From: DASYDU01 sp050248495
GTDB lineage: Bacteria > Planctomycetota > Planctomycetia > Pirellulales > Lacipirellulaceae
Assembly (NCBI GenBank): GCA_050248495.1
Contig: JBFWSG010000005.1
Coordinates: forward strand, 1-64,000
Direction: 5' to 3'
Length of the DNA: 64,000 bases
Position numbers and translations under genes: made by a program. A model generated the notes under the pieces. It searched no databases and was not told the origin of the DNA. It worked only from the letters and a program-made list of their open reading frames with translations. Shown here in pieces: positions 56,643-64,000 of this stretch (positions are counted from its first letter, which is position 1; the number at the start of each line of letters is the position of its first letter).

Positions 56643-57122
56643 ATGAACGTCACCTACCGTTGCCCCCATTGCGAGAAAACCGTCCGCGCGGCCTTCACGG
56701 CTGCTTCGACCGACCTGGCCTGCCCGCAGTGCAGCGATCGGCTGCGGATTCCCACGGGTGCTGTTTCGGAAGATCGTCTGGAGCGCTGTCTGGTATGCCA
56801 CAGCACGGACCTGTTCGCACGCAAGGACTTTCCGCAAAAGCTCGGTGTGGGCCTGGTGGTGTTCGGCTTCGTGGCCAGCAGCATTGCCTGGGCGAACTAC
56901 CAGGTGTTCTGGACTTTTGCCATCTTGTTTGCGACGGCATTGGTCGATCTGGTCTTGTATCTGGTGATGGGTGAATCGCTCACCTGTTACCGCTGCCATG
57001 CTCAATATCGCGGTACGCACGAGATCGAGCGGCACGGCGGTTTCGACTTGGAGACTCACGAGCGGTACCGCCAGATGGCCGCGCGATTGAAGGAGCAGCC
57101 CGCGTCCGTCGCTTCGACATGA
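56643..57122 (+). CDS. Zinc-ribbon membrane protein
   Basis: A 159-residue protein with an N-terminal ribbon (Tyr-Arg-Cys-Pro-His-Cys near 5-10, Cys-Pro-Gln-Cys near 27-30), a second Cys pair (Cys-Leu-Val-Cys near 49-52), two hydrophobic helices at about 68-85 and 90-110, and a final Cys-Tyr-Arg-Cys pair. The arrangement is like the zinc-ribbon protein at 36503-37204 but shorter. It probably places a metal site at the cytoplasmic membrane face. Role unknown. It lies upstream of the GlcD-GlcF gene. Confidence 0.75.
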   Translation: MNVTYRCPHCEKTVRAAFTAASTDLACPQCSDRLRIPTGAVSEDRLERCLVCHSTDLFARKDFPQKLGVGLVVFGFVASSIAWANYQVFWTFAILFATALVDLVLYLVMGESLTCYRCHAQYRGTHEIERHGGFDLETHERYRQMAARLKEQPASVAST

Positions 57123-57186
57123 CCTTGTCTGAAAGCCGGCATCGAACGCCTGTGTTCGTCATGTCCATGTCCTTGAACGGTTGCCG

Positions 57187-60100
57187 ATGGATCCAGCCAA
57201 TCAGCGAATCGAAGAAGACCTGCGCGGGATTCTGCGAGGCGAAGTCCATTGCGACGACCTGACCACGCAGCTCTACTCGACCGATGGGAGCGTCTACGAG
57301 ATTCGTCCGCTGGGCGTGGTGAGGCCGCGATCGCTGCGCGATGTCGTGGCCACGGTTCAATACGCGGCCGAGAACAAGGTTCCGATTTATCCCCGGGGCG
57401 CGGGCACCGGTTTGGCGGGTGAATCGCTCGGTCGCGGGATCGTTGTTGATTGTTCGCGATTCTTCCGCCGCATCCTGTGGGTCGAAGGCCAGCGGGCACG
57501 GGTGCAGTCGGGGGTCGTGCTCGCGTCGCTCAATCGCTTCCTGGCGACCAAGGGGTTGTTGTTCGGGCCCGATCCAGCGATGAGCCACGTCACCACGATG
57601 GGCAGCGTTGTGGCACTCGATGCGGGCGGCAGTCACTGGCGCAAATATGGGTCGACCAGAAGGCACGTCGAATCGCTCAAGATCGTGCTCGCCGACGGCG
57701 ACGTGCTCAAAGTCGGCCGCCATCCGATTCCCGGCGACGAGCCCAACGCCGGCGAGAGCTGCCCGGCGACGCGACTGGACCATCTCGTGCAGGCGGTTGC
57801 TCGGCTCGTCCGACAGCACGCCAAACTGATCGACAAGCACCGCATCAAGAGCCCCGTCAACCGCAGCGGATATGCCCTCGACCAGGCGCTCGACGATGTG
57901 CGCGACCGCGGCGAATTGGATCTCGCCAAATTACTCGTGGGCAGCGAGGGAACGCTCGCGCTGACGGTCGACGCCACGTTGACGCTCGATCCCTTGCCGG
58001 TACATCGCGGTTGCGTGCTGTTGGTGTTTGACAGCCTCGATAAGGCCGCCAACGCCGCGTTGGAATTGCAGCCGCTCGAACCCGCAGCGTGCGATTTGAT
58101 GGACCGGCGGCACCTGAACCTCGCCCGCGAGAACGACGTCCGCTACGAGCTGTTGATTCCGGGTGAGGCGGAGGCGCTGCTGCTGGTCGAGCAAGAGGGC
58201 GATTCCCCGGCCGCGGTGCGCGCCAAGCTTGAAGAGGTCGTCGAGCTCCTGCAATACAAGACGGGCCTCGCCGCGCTCTCGCAAATCGCCGAGGACGAGG
58301 GGGACTTTCAGCTCTTTTGGGGCCTTGCGCGGAAGTTTGTGCCGACTCTCTACCGGCTGCAAGGGAGCTCGCGCCCCGTGCCCTGCATCGAAGACATGGC
58401 GGTGCCGCCCGAGGCGCTGCCGGTGTTCTTGAAGCATGTGCAGGACACGTTTAAACGGCTGCAGGTCACGGCCTCGCTCTTTGGCCACGCCGGCCATGGG
58501 CAATTGCACATCCGGCCGTTTCTCGACCTGGCCAGCTCCGACGATCGCGCGACGCTCGAAGCGCTGGCCGCCGAACTCTACGAAAAGGTCTGGCTGCTGG
58601 GCGGCACGATCAGCGGGGAACATGGCGACGGGCTCAGTCGCACGCCTTACTTGAGCGGCCAATTCGGACCCCTCATCAACGTGTTCCGCGAGCTCAAGCA
58701 GATCTTCGATCCGCATGGGCTGTTGAACCCGGGCAAGATCGTGCCAATTGAACCAAGGCACGTGACGGAGGATCTGCGGCCGCTCACGAGGCACCAGGCA
58801 GCGCAGTCGGACGGCGCCATCGCCGCTGTCGCCGGTGACAAGACCACTGACAAGCCCATCACTCCCATCGCGCTGCAGCTCACCTGGCAGGCGGACGAGA
58901 TGATGGAAGCGGCGCGACTCTGCAATGGCTGCGGTGCCTGCCGCTCGCAGTCGCCGGATGTGCGGATGTGCCCGATCTTTCGCATTTCGCCGCGCGAAGA
59001 GGCGTCGCCCCGCGCGAAGGCGAACCTGATTCGCGGCATTCTCACGCGACGGCTGCCCGCGGAAGAGATGCTGGACGACGAGTGCAAGGAAGTAGCCGAC
59101 CTCTGCGTCCATTGTCACATGTGCCGCCTCGAATGCCCGGCCAATGTGGACATTCCCAAAATGATGCTCGAAGCGAAAGCCACGTACGTCCGAACCAACG
59201 GGCTGCCGCTGCATGAGCGGCTGCTGGTGCGGATCGACATGCTCGCGGCGCTGGCCGGGCGGCTGCCGGGTCTGGCGAATTGGGCGCTCACCAATCCGCA
59301 GGCTCGGTGGCTGATCGAGAAAGTGATCGGCGTGGCACAGGGGCGGAAGTTGCCGCGATTTGCCCGCCGCAGTTTCTTGAAGAACGCCGCCATGCGCCGC
59401 TTCAGCCAGCCGGCAAAGAAGCAAGTCGACAAGGTGGCCTTTTTCGTTGACACCTATGCCAACCATTTTGACACGCAGTTGGCCGAGGCGCTGGTGGCCG
59501 TGTTGCGGCACAACGGCATTGGCGTCTATGTGCCGGTCGAGCAGCAGCAGGCAGCCATGCCGATGATCTCGCACGGTGTGCTGGAGCCGGCCCGCATCAT
59601 CGCCGAGCGAAACGTCACGCTGCTGGCCGACGCCGTGCGACAAGGCTACAAGGTCATCGCCACGGAGCCGTCCGCCGTGCTCGCGCTGACACACGAGTAT
59701 CCATTGATCCTCGACCAGGACGAAGACGCGGTGCTGGTGGCCCAGAACACGTTCGACGCCTGCCATTATTTGTGGCAGATGCACCAGAGCGGCAAGCTGA
59801 AGCTCGGGTTCCAGCCCCAGCGGATTTCTGTGGGCTACCACGTGCCGTGCCATTTGCGGGCGCTCGACGTGGGAGCGCCCGCGGAGAACCTGCTGCGGCT
59901 CGTGCCGGGTGTGCGCGTGCATCGCGTCGAACAGGGCTGTAGCGGCATTGCCGGCGTGTATGGCCTGAATCGCAAGAACTATCGGGCTAGCCTGCGGGCC
60001 GGGGTGCGGCTGATCAACGCGATTCGCTCCGGGCCGTTTCAAGTTGGCATGACCGAGTGCAGCACGTGTAAAATTCAAATGGAGCAGGGGACCACGAAGC

Positions 60101-60201
60101 CTACGATTCATCCGATCAAATTGCTGGCCCTGGCTTATGGTTTGATGCCCGAGCTGGCCGCGTTGGTGCGAACTTCCGGGAAGCGGCTGGTGGTGACGTG
60201 A
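57187..60201 (+). CDS. GlcD-GlcF-type fused FAD/Fe-S 2-hydroxyacid dehydrogenase
   Basis: A 1,004-residue fusion. The FAD_binding_4 domain (about 40-260) shows Pro-Arg-Gly-Ala-Gly-Thr-Gly-Leu-Ala-Gly-Glu, and the FAD-oxidase C domain extends to about 525, with Phe-Gly-His-Ala-Gly-His-Gly near 440 and Ser-Gly-Glu-His-Gly-Asp-Gly near 477. Two 4Fe-4S sites follow: Cys-Asn-Gly-Cys-Gly-Ala-Cys near 579 and Cys-Val-His-Cys-His-Met-Cys-x3-Cys-Pro near 640. Two CCG Cys clusters near 885 and 960 end the protein. It likely oxidises D-lactate, glycolate or a similar acid and passes electrons to the quinone pool. Its stop overlaps the moaD start. Confidence 0.9.
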   Translation: MDPANQRIEEDLRGILRGEVHCDDLTTQLYSTDGSVYEIRPLGVVRPRSLRDVVATVQYAAENKVPIYPRGAGTGLAGESLGRGIVVDCSRFFRRILWVEGQRARVQSGVVLASLNRFLATKGLLFGPDPAMSHVTTMGSVVALDAGGSHWRKYGSTRRHVESLKIVLADGDVLKVGRHPIPGDEPNAGESCPATRLDHLVQAVARLVRQHAKLIDKHRIKSPVNRSGYALDQALDDVRDRGELDLAKLLVGSEGTLALTVDATLTLDPLPVHRGCVLLVFDSLDKAANAALELQPLEPAACDLMDRRHLNLARENDVRYELLIPGEAEALLLVEQEGDSPAAVRAKLEEVVELLQYKTGLAALSQIAEDEGDFQLFWGLARKFVPTLYRLQGSSRPVPCIEDMAVPPEALPVFLKHVQDTFKRLQVTASLFGHAGHGQLHIRPFLDLASSDDRATLEALAAELYEKVWLLGGTISGEHGDGLSRTPYLSGQFGPLINVFRELKQIFDPHGLLNPGKIVPIEPRHVTEDLRPLTRHQAAQSDGAIAAVAGDKTTDKPITPIALQLTWQADEMMEAARLCNGCGACRSQSPDVRMCPIFRISPREEASPRAKANLIRGILTRRLPAEEMLDDECKEVADLCVHCHMCRLECPANVDIPKMMLEAKATYVRTNGLPLHERLLVRIDMLAALAGRLPGLANWALTNPQARWLIEKVIGVAQGRKLPRFARRSFLKNAAMRRFSQPAKKQVDKVAFFVDTYANHFDTQLAEALVAVLRHNGIGVYVPVEQQQAAMPMISHGVLEPARIIAERNVTLLADAVRQGYKVIATEPSAVLALTHEYPLILDQDEDAVLVAQNTFDACHYLWQMHQSGKLKLGFQPQRISVGYHVPCHLRALDVGAPAENLLRLVPGVRVHRVEQGCSGIAGVYGLNRKNYRASLRAGVRLINAIRSGPFQVGMTECSTCKIQMEQGTTKPTIHPIKLLALAYGLMPELAALVRTSGKRLVVT

Positions 60202-60443
60202 GAATGGTAGTGAAAATGTTTGCTGGGGCGCGGGAGGCGGCGGGCGCAGGTGAAGTGTCGCTCGACGTGGCCGACGGGGCGACGGTGGGCGATGTCGAGC
60301 GGGCACTCGTCGCCAAAATCCCGTCGCTGCGTGGCATAGTGACGCATTCGCGCTGGGCCGTGAACGCGGCGTTTTCGACACCCGATGCCAAAGTACCGAA
60401 GGATGCCGAAGTCGCCTTGATCCCGCCAGTGAGCGGCGGCTGA
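60198..60443 (+). CDS. moaD: Molybdopterin synthase sulfur carrier subunit (MoaD)
   Basis: An 81-residue ubiquitin-like protein with Phe-Ala-Gly-Ala-Arg-Glu-Ala-Ala-Gly near 8-16 and the C-terminal Ser-Gly-Gly that is adenylated and thiocarboxylated to carry sulfur. The GTG at 60198 overlaps the stop codon of the previous gene (GTGA), so the start is probably coupled to that gene; an ATG at 60204 is an alternative. MoaE follows after 13 bases. Together they form molybdopterin synthase, which sulfurates precursor Z. Confidence 0.9.
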   Translation: MRMVVKMFAGAREAAGAGEVSLDVADGATVGDVERALVAKIPSLRGIVTHSRWAVNAAFSTPDAKVPKDAEVALIPPVSGG

Positions 60444-60456
60444 TGGCATATTATTC

Positions 60457-60867
60457 ATGATCGAACTCACACGCGAACCGATCGACTCCGCAGCGCTTCT
60501 GGCCCGTGCGACGACGCCGCAGGCCGGGGCCGTTTTGCTGTTTCTCGGTACGACGCGGGAGCTGACCGGCGGCCGGCGTACCGTCGCCCTGGACTACGAG
60601 GCCTACGACGAGATGGCCGGGCGGAAGCTCGCAGAGCTCGAAGCGGAAGCCCGTCGCCGCTGGCCGCTGATAGAATGCAGCATCGTCCATCGGCTGGGCC
60701 GCGTGCCGCTTGCCGAGGCCAGCGTGGCGATCGTCGTGAGCACGCCCCACCGGGCCGACGCCTTCGCCGCCGGCCAGTGGCTTATCGACACCCTCAAACA
60801 GGATGTGCCGATCTGGAAGCAGGAACATTGGGCCGACGGCAAGAGCGAGTGGGTCCACCCGATGTAG
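60457..60867 (+). CDS. moaE: Molybdopterin synthase catalytic subunit (MoaE)
   Basis: A 136-residue protein with the MoaE core: Gly-Ala-Val-Leu-Leu-Phe-Leu-Gly-Thr-Thr-Arg near 25-35, Leu-Asp-Tyr-Glu-Ala-Tyr near 46, the His-Arg-Leu-Gly-Arg-Val stretch near 78-83 and the C-terminal catalytic Lys pair in Pro-Ile-Trp-Lys-Gln-Glu. It is the large subunit that converts precursor Z to molybdopterin with MoaD. It sits between moaD and moaA in one unit. Confidence 0.92.
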   Translation: MIELTREPIDSAALLARATTPQAGAVLLFLGTTRELTGGRRTVALDYEAYDEMAGRKLAELEAEARRRWPLIECSIVHRLGRVPLAEASVAIVVSTPHRADAFAAGQWLIDTLKQDVPIWKQEHWADGKSEWVHPM

Positions 60868-60876
60868 AGCGTGAAG

Positions 60877-61887
60877 ATGGCTATGATCACCAATCAAACA
60901 CCGCTCGTCGACCAACTCGGCCGCATGCACCACAGCTTGCGGATTAGCGTCACCGACCGCTGCAACATCCGCTGCTTCTATTGCATGCCGATCGAGAATA
61001 TCCAGTTCAAGCCGCGGCACGAGATTTTGTCGTTCGAGGAGATCACGCGGTTCGCAAGCGTCGTGTCGCAGATGGGCGTGCGGCGGCTGCGACTCACGGG
61101 CGGCGAGCCGCTGGTCAGGGCCGACTTGCCGCTGCTTGTCGAGCAGCTCGCCTCGCTCCCGCACATCGACGACCTCGCGCTCACGACCAACGGCATTCTG
61201 CTCGCCGAGCAGGCGGTGGCGCTGCGACAAGCGGGCCTCGAACGACTCAACATCAGCCTCGACACGCTCAGCGAAGCGACGTTCGAGAAAATTTCGCGCC
61301 GGCCGGGGCTCGATCGCGTGCTCGCGGGCATTGCGGCCGCCCAGGAGGCCGGCTTCCAAAACATTCGGCTCAACGCGATCGCTATCCGCTCGCTCACCGA
61401 AGACGAAATCGTGCCGCTTGCCCGCTTTGCCCGCGAGCGCGGCCTCGAGCTGCGATTCATCGAGTACATGCCGCTCGATGCCGAAGAACACTGGCAAGCG
61501 GCCGACGTCCTCGACGGCGCAGCGATTCGCGGTCAACTCGAAGCAGAATTTGGGCCGCTCATTCCGGTTGCCCCGCCGCATCCGAGCCAGCCGGCGACCG
61601 ATTTCGTTTACGCGGACGGTAGCGGCAGAATCGGCCTCATCAATCCCGTGTCGCAACCGTTCTGCGAGGCGTGTGACCGGCTGCGGCTAACGGCCGAGGG
61701 ACAGGTGCGCAACTGTCTCTTCTCGACGCAAGAATGGGACGCGCGGCAACTCTTGCGCGATGGCGGCAGCGACGACGAAATCGCCAACCTGGTCCGCGAC
61801 TGCGTGTGGGCCAAAGCCCCGGCACACGGCATCGGCAGCGAACAGTTCGTGCGGCCCGAACGAGCGATGTACCAGATCGGCGGATAG
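60877..61887 (+). CDS. moaA: GTP 3',8-cyclase (MoaA)
   Basis: A 336-residue radical SAM enzyme that starts molybdenum cofactor synthesis from GTP. The N-terminal cluster motif is Cys-x3-Cys-x2-Cys in Asp-Arg-Cys-Asn-Ile-Arg-Cys-Phe-Tyr-Cys. The C-terminal second 4Fe-4S site is Cys-x2-Cys-x13-Cys, and the protein ends in Gly-Gly, as MoaA requires. The ATG at 60877 is used, ten bases after moaE; a GTG at 60871 is also possible. moaC, needed with moaA, is not in this window. Confidence 0.95.
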   Translation: MAMITNQTPLVDQLGRMHHSLRISVTDRCNIRCFYCMPIENIQFKPRHEILSFEEITRFASVVSQMGVRRLRLTGGEPLVRADLPLLVEQLASLPHIDDLALTTNGILLAEQAVALRQAGLERLNISLDTLSEATFEKISRRPGLDRVLAGIAAAQEAGFQNIRLNAIAIRSLTEDEIVPLARFARERGLELRFIEYMPLDAEEHWQAADVLDGAAIRGQLEAEFGPLIPVAPPHPSQPATDFVYADGSGRIGLINPVSQPFCEACDRLRLTAEGQVRNCLFSTQEWDARQLLRDGGSDDEIANLVRDCVWAKAPAHGIGSEQFVRPERAMYQIGG

Positions 61888-61917
61888 TGCAGCATTTCTT
61901 ATCACAATTTCTGCACG

Positions 61918-61923
61918 TATAAT
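61918..61923 (+). promoter_or_regulatory. -10 box (TATAAT) seven bases from the DUF4160 start
   Basis: TATAAT at 61918-61923 ends seven bases before the ATG at 61930, so transcription would begin at or next to the start codon: a leaderless-mRNA arrangement. A weak TTTCTT lies 17 bases upstream. Confidence 0.6.
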
Positions 61924-61929
61924 TGAAGG

Positions 61930-62199
61930 ATGCCCGAGCTTTCCCGTTTCTTTGGAATCATCATTCGGATGTACATGGAAGTGGGGGAACCGCATCACTT
62001 ACCTCACTTTCATGCGTACTATCAGGAAGATGTGGCGGTCTTCGGTTTGGAGCCGATTGATTTGATTGCTGGTTCACTGCCGCGACGGCAACGTAGACTG
62101 GTAGAAGCGTGGGCGGAGCTACATCAGGAGGAATTGGTGGCTGCCTGGCAACGACTGCAGTCAGGCCAGTCTCCAGTGCCAATCGAACCCTTGGATTGA
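61930..62199 (+). CDS. DUF4160 protein, likely TA-type partner
   Basis: An 89-residue protein with the DUF4160 pattern: Met-Pro-Glu-Leu-Ser-Arg-Phe-Phe-Gly-Ile-Ile-Ile-Arg-Met-Tyr near the start and His-His-Leu-Pro-His-Phe-His-Ala-Tyr-Tyr (a His-rich motif) near 22-31. A helical tail follows. DUF4160 genes frequently neighbour DUF2442 genes, as here (18 bases apart), and the pair is suspected to be a toxin-antitoxin module, though unproven. It appears to be leaderless. Confidence 0.85.
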   Translation: MPELSRFFGIIIRMYMEVGEPHHLPHFHAYYQEDVAVFGLEPIDLIAGSLPRRQRRLVEAWAELHQEELVAAWQRLQSGQSPVPIEPLD

Positions 62200-62217
62200 C
62201 CGGACGTACGGACGAAA

Positions 62218-62520
62218 ATGGAATCTACGCACTTGATTTGCCGCGTTACGTCGTTTGAAATCAGCGGTCCGCATCAATTGCGGGTGCGTTTCGACGACAA
62301 TACGGAGCAGACCATTGATTTTCTTCCCGTGCTTGGCGGCGAACTGCTAGGACCGTTGCGTGACCGCGCCGTTTTTGAACAGGTACACATCGATCCCGAA
62401 GTCCACACGCTCGTTTGGCCTAACGGCGCCGATTTCGACCCGGCAACATTGCATGGTTGGCCGAAATATGCGGCGGCACTCGCGGCTCGCGCCGCCCAGT
62501 GGAATCTTGCGCCCACCTGA
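62218..62520 (+). CDS. DUF2442 protein, likely partner of DUF4160
   Basis: A 100-residue protein with the DUF2442 layout: Leu-Arg-Val-Arg-Phe-Asp-Asp-Asn-Thr-Glu-Gln-Thr-Ile-Asp-Phe near 22-36, then Leu-Val-Trp-Pro-Asn-Gly-Ala-Asp-Phe-Asp-Pro near 65-75, a hallmark of the family. It follows DUF4160 closely. DUF2442 is a small regulatory/antitoxin-like domain of unproven role. The last residues overlap the 5' untranslated region of the next gene. Confidence 0.87.
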   Translation: MESTHLICRVTSFEISGPHQLRVRFDDNTEQTIDFLPVLGGELLGPLRDRAVFEQVHIDPEVHTLVWPNGADFDPATLHGWPKYAAALAARAAQWNLAPT

Positions 62521-62579
62521 CTTGCCCGAAGGGATTTTCCGACCGGCCCACAGCGGTGTTTCGTGCGGCTGCGGCTACG

Positions 62580-62585
62580 TATAAT
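62580..62585 (+). promoter_or_regulatory. -10 box (TATAAT) seven bases from the aminotransferase start
   Basis: TATAAT at 62580-62585 ends seven bases before the ATG at 62592, the same spacing as at the DUF4160 gene, again suggesting a leaderless transcript. No good -35 is visible. A purine-rich GAGGG also lies just before the ATG, so a short leader is not excluded. Confidence 0.55.
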
Positions 62586-62591
62586 CGAGGG

Positions 62592-63767
62592 ATGAACGAG
62601 CCGAGACGCATTTACCTGGACAACGCCGCCACCACCTGGCCCAAGCCCGAGGCGGTTTACGAGGCGGTCGATCGCTATCAACGCGAGATCGGCGGGCCGA
62701 ACGGGCGGAGCGGCTACCGTGAAGCGCTCGATGCAAACTCGATCGTCGAGCGGGCTCGCAAAGGCGTGTCCGAGGTGCTCGGCGCGGACGACCCGCTGCA
62801 AGTCGCGTTCGGTTTCAGCGGCACCGACGTGTTGAATCTGGCGATTCGCGGCGTCGTGCGGCTGGGCGACCATGTGGTGACGACGGTTTGCGATCACAAC
62901 TCCGTGCTGCGGCCGCTGCGGGCGCTGGCCGAGACGGCCGACGTCGAAGTCAGCTACGTCCCTTGCGACGGCGAAGGCTTTGTCTCGCCGGATGACGTGC
63001 GCGCCGCTCTGCAGCCCAACACGCGACTCGTGGCGGTGGTCCACGCGTCGAACGTCACCGGGGCGGTGCAGCCGATCGCGGCGATTGGACGAATCGTGCG
63101 CGAGCATGGTGCGCTGTTCCTCGTCGATGCGGCGCAGTCGCTCGGCCATTTGCCGTTCGATGTGTCAACGTTCGACGTAGATCTCGTGGCAGCGCCGGGG
63201 CACAAGGGTTTGCTGGGACCGCTCGGCACCGGTGTGCTGTACATGCGGCCGGGCGTCGAGCAGGAACTTGAGCCGCTGCGCTATGGCGGCACCGGCAGCC
63301 GCAGCGACGAAGATCGCCAACCGGAGGAACTTCCCGACAAGTTCGAGCCCGGGAATCATAATCTGCCGGGCCTCGCCGGCCTTGCCGCCGCCTGCGAATT
63401 CCTCGCCAAGCGGTCGGTCGCCGCGCTCCACGAACACCACACCGCGCTCGCGGCCCGCCTGCTGGAGCGCTTGCAATCGATCGAAGGCGTCACGGTCCAT
63501 GGGCCGCAATCGACCGCCAACCGCACCAGCGTGGTAAGCATCACGGTCGACGGCTACGATTCACAGGAGTTGGCCGCGGTGCTCGAATCGGCGCGGCGAA
63601 TCCAATGTCGCGCGGGCCTCCACTGCGCTCCGCGGATGCACGCCGCCCTGGGCACGACCGCCGGCGGCGGCACATTGCGGCTGAGCCCCGGCTACTCGAC
63701 GACGCTCGACGAGATCGACGCCGTCCTCGCGACGCTGGAAGAAGTGGCCAGTGTGTCGCTGAAATGA
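62592..63767 (+). CDS. Cysteine desulfurase-like class V aminotransferase
   Basis: A 391-residue PLP enzyme of the NifS/SufS group. Marks: Tyr-Leu-Asp-Asn-Ala-Ala-Thr-Thr-Trp-Pro-Lys-Pro near 7-18, Val-Asp-Ala-Ala-Gln-Ser near 176, the PLP lysine in Ala-Pro-Gly-His-Lys-Gly near 199-204, and a Cys-containing active loop Cys-Arg-Ala-Gly-Leu-His-Cys-Ala-Pro near 340. It probably removes sulfur from cysteine for Fe-S or Moco use, a sensible fit with moaDEA upstream. Its stop overlaps the end of a gene on the other strand. Confidence 0.88.
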   Translation: MNEPRRIYLDNAATTWPKPEAVYEAVDRYQREIGGPNGRSGYREALDANSIVERARKGVSEVLGADDPLQVAFGFSGTDVLNLAIRGVVRLGDHVVTTVCDHNSVLRPLRALAETADVEVSYVPCDGEGFVSPDDVRAALQPNTRLVAVVHASNVTGAVQPIAAIGRIVREHGALFLVDAAQSLGHLPFDVSTFDVDLVAAPGHKGLLGPLGTGVLYMRPGVEQELEPLRYGGTGSRSDEDRQPEELPDKFEPGNHNLPGLAGLAAACEFLAKRSVAALHEHHTALAARLLERLQSIEGVTVHGPQSTANRTSVVSITVDGYDSQELAAVLESARRIQCRAGLHCAPRMHAALGTTAGGGTLRLSPGYSTTLDEIDAVLATLEEVASVSLK

Positions 63768-64000
63768 GATGGCGCGATCGGCGCGACTGGAGCACACCGT
63801 TGCCTGCCAAGTAGGTCGCGGAGGGATTCTTCTAGAAGTGGAAATGCGAATTGGAATTGCTCATCGCGCAATCGTCGGGATACCACATAACGTCCATAAA
63901 TCGCTAGTTCTGGATCGGTTCGCATGAACAATGGCGCTCCTATCCGCACCATCCAGGCGTAGGCCGGCAAGCCGATCGGCATTTTCATCACCCGCCGAAG
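63692..64000 (-). CDS. TIGR01777-type SDR epimerase, C-terminal part (cut by window edge)
   Basis: About 102 codons are visible and the frame is open at the window edge. The segment Ala-Tyr-Ala-Trp-Met-Val-Arg-Ile-Gly-Ala near the left of the protein, then Ser-Arg-Arg-Leu, Gln-Phe-Ala-Phe-Pro-Leu-Leu-Glu-Glu-Ser-Leu-Arg-Asp-Leu-Leu, matches the C-terminal DUF1731 region of TIGR01777 sugar-epimerase-like proteins. The family usually ends soon after Leu-Arg-Asp-Leu-Leu; here about 35 more residues run into, and overlap, the 3' end of the cysteine-desulfurase gene by 76 bases. The start lies outside the window. Confidence 0.72.
   Translation of the reverse strand, partial: LRRVMKMPIGLPAYAWMVRIGAPLFMRTDPELAIYGRYVVSRRLRDEQFQFAFPLLEESLRDLLGRQRCAPVAPIAPSHFSDTLATSSSVARTASISSSVVE

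Noticed and set aside
57931..60381. Long open frame (about 816 codons) on the minus strand opposite the GlcD-GlcF gene
   Set aside because: GC-rich third positions keep the antisense frame open; the plus-strand gene has all FAD and Fe-S motifs, and the antisense product is Arg/His/Gln-rich without motifs.
1..64000. CRISPR array, rRNA or tRNA genes, prophage or plasmid modules
   Set aside because: No regularly spaced repeats, no T-loop GTTCGAATC-type tRNA pattern and no structural phage genes were seen.

Overview
The window looks like chromosomal DNA of a planctomycete, probably order Pirellulales. This is an inference from several features seen together: moderately high GC; a cyclophilin with a PEP-CTERM tail; a 1,645-residue N-terminal-barrel/beta-helix surface protein; secretin-N-domain and SurA-like secreted proteins; a GH3-family adenylating enzyme; and a fused GlcD/GlcF-type oxidoreductase. 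No rRNA, tRNA, CRISPR array or prophage was seen. Most of the window is ordinary housekeeping and cell-envelope DNA cut by small repeats and toxin-antitoxin (TA) like pairs.

Layout. 1-4150: the 3' stub of an IS630-type transposase, two tiny membrane proteins, a class-I glutamine amidotransferase relative without its cysteine, a zinc-ribbon protein, a RelE/Phd-type TA pair followed by a decayed copy of the zinc-ribbon gene's 3' end, and a GRAM-like membrane protein. 4180-8063: cytosine deaminase, NAD synthetase and CinA, with a 76-bp hairpin element between the first two. 8247-15000: EF-hand protein, secretin-N-domain protein, ParDE-type TA, glycine-zipper lipoprotein and a HEAT-like exported protein. 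15443-25484: trans-sulfuration enzyme, AcpS, exported glucanase-like protein, topoisomerase I and a SurA/PpiD-like protein. 25524-31286: branching enzyme GlgB, an RNase H-fold protein lacking two catalytic acids, small proteins and an aminotransferase. 31588-36441: ATP-grasp ligase, GH3-type adenylase and an HD hydrolase. 36503-40255: zinc-ribbon membrane protein, tandem-ACT protein, thioesterase, DJ-1/PfpI protein and cyclophilin. 40264-45201: giant surface protein.

45729-64000: DUF2089/TPR pair, Uma2-like nuclease, PurU, an AAA ATPase, a HicA-like pair, dCTP deaminase, endonuclease III, a Bax-inhibitor-1 protein, then a co-directional run of DUF309, LON-domain, GTP cyclohydrolase I, membrane and zinc-ribbon genes. 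A GlcD-GlcF fusion is translationally linked to moaD, moaE and moaA. After these come a DUF4160/DUF2442 pair, a cysteine-desulfurase-like aminotransferase and the C-terminal end of a TIGR01777-type epimerase.

What deserves attention: several proteins keep the family fold but appear to have lost catalytic residues (amidotransferase 1296-2039, CinA C-domain, RNase H-like 27821-28435). Several small repeat families are visible (two copies of a ~95-bp element with ~25-bp inverted ends, a 27-bp inverted pair, a 29-bp-arm hairpin, and an interleaved ABA'B' inverted repeat). Four TA-like modules occur in 64 kb. A divergent aminotransferase / ATP-grasp / GH3-adenylase neighbourhood is the best candidate for an undescribed small-molecule pathway. 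All functional assignments rest on motif recognition by eye; no database search was run.
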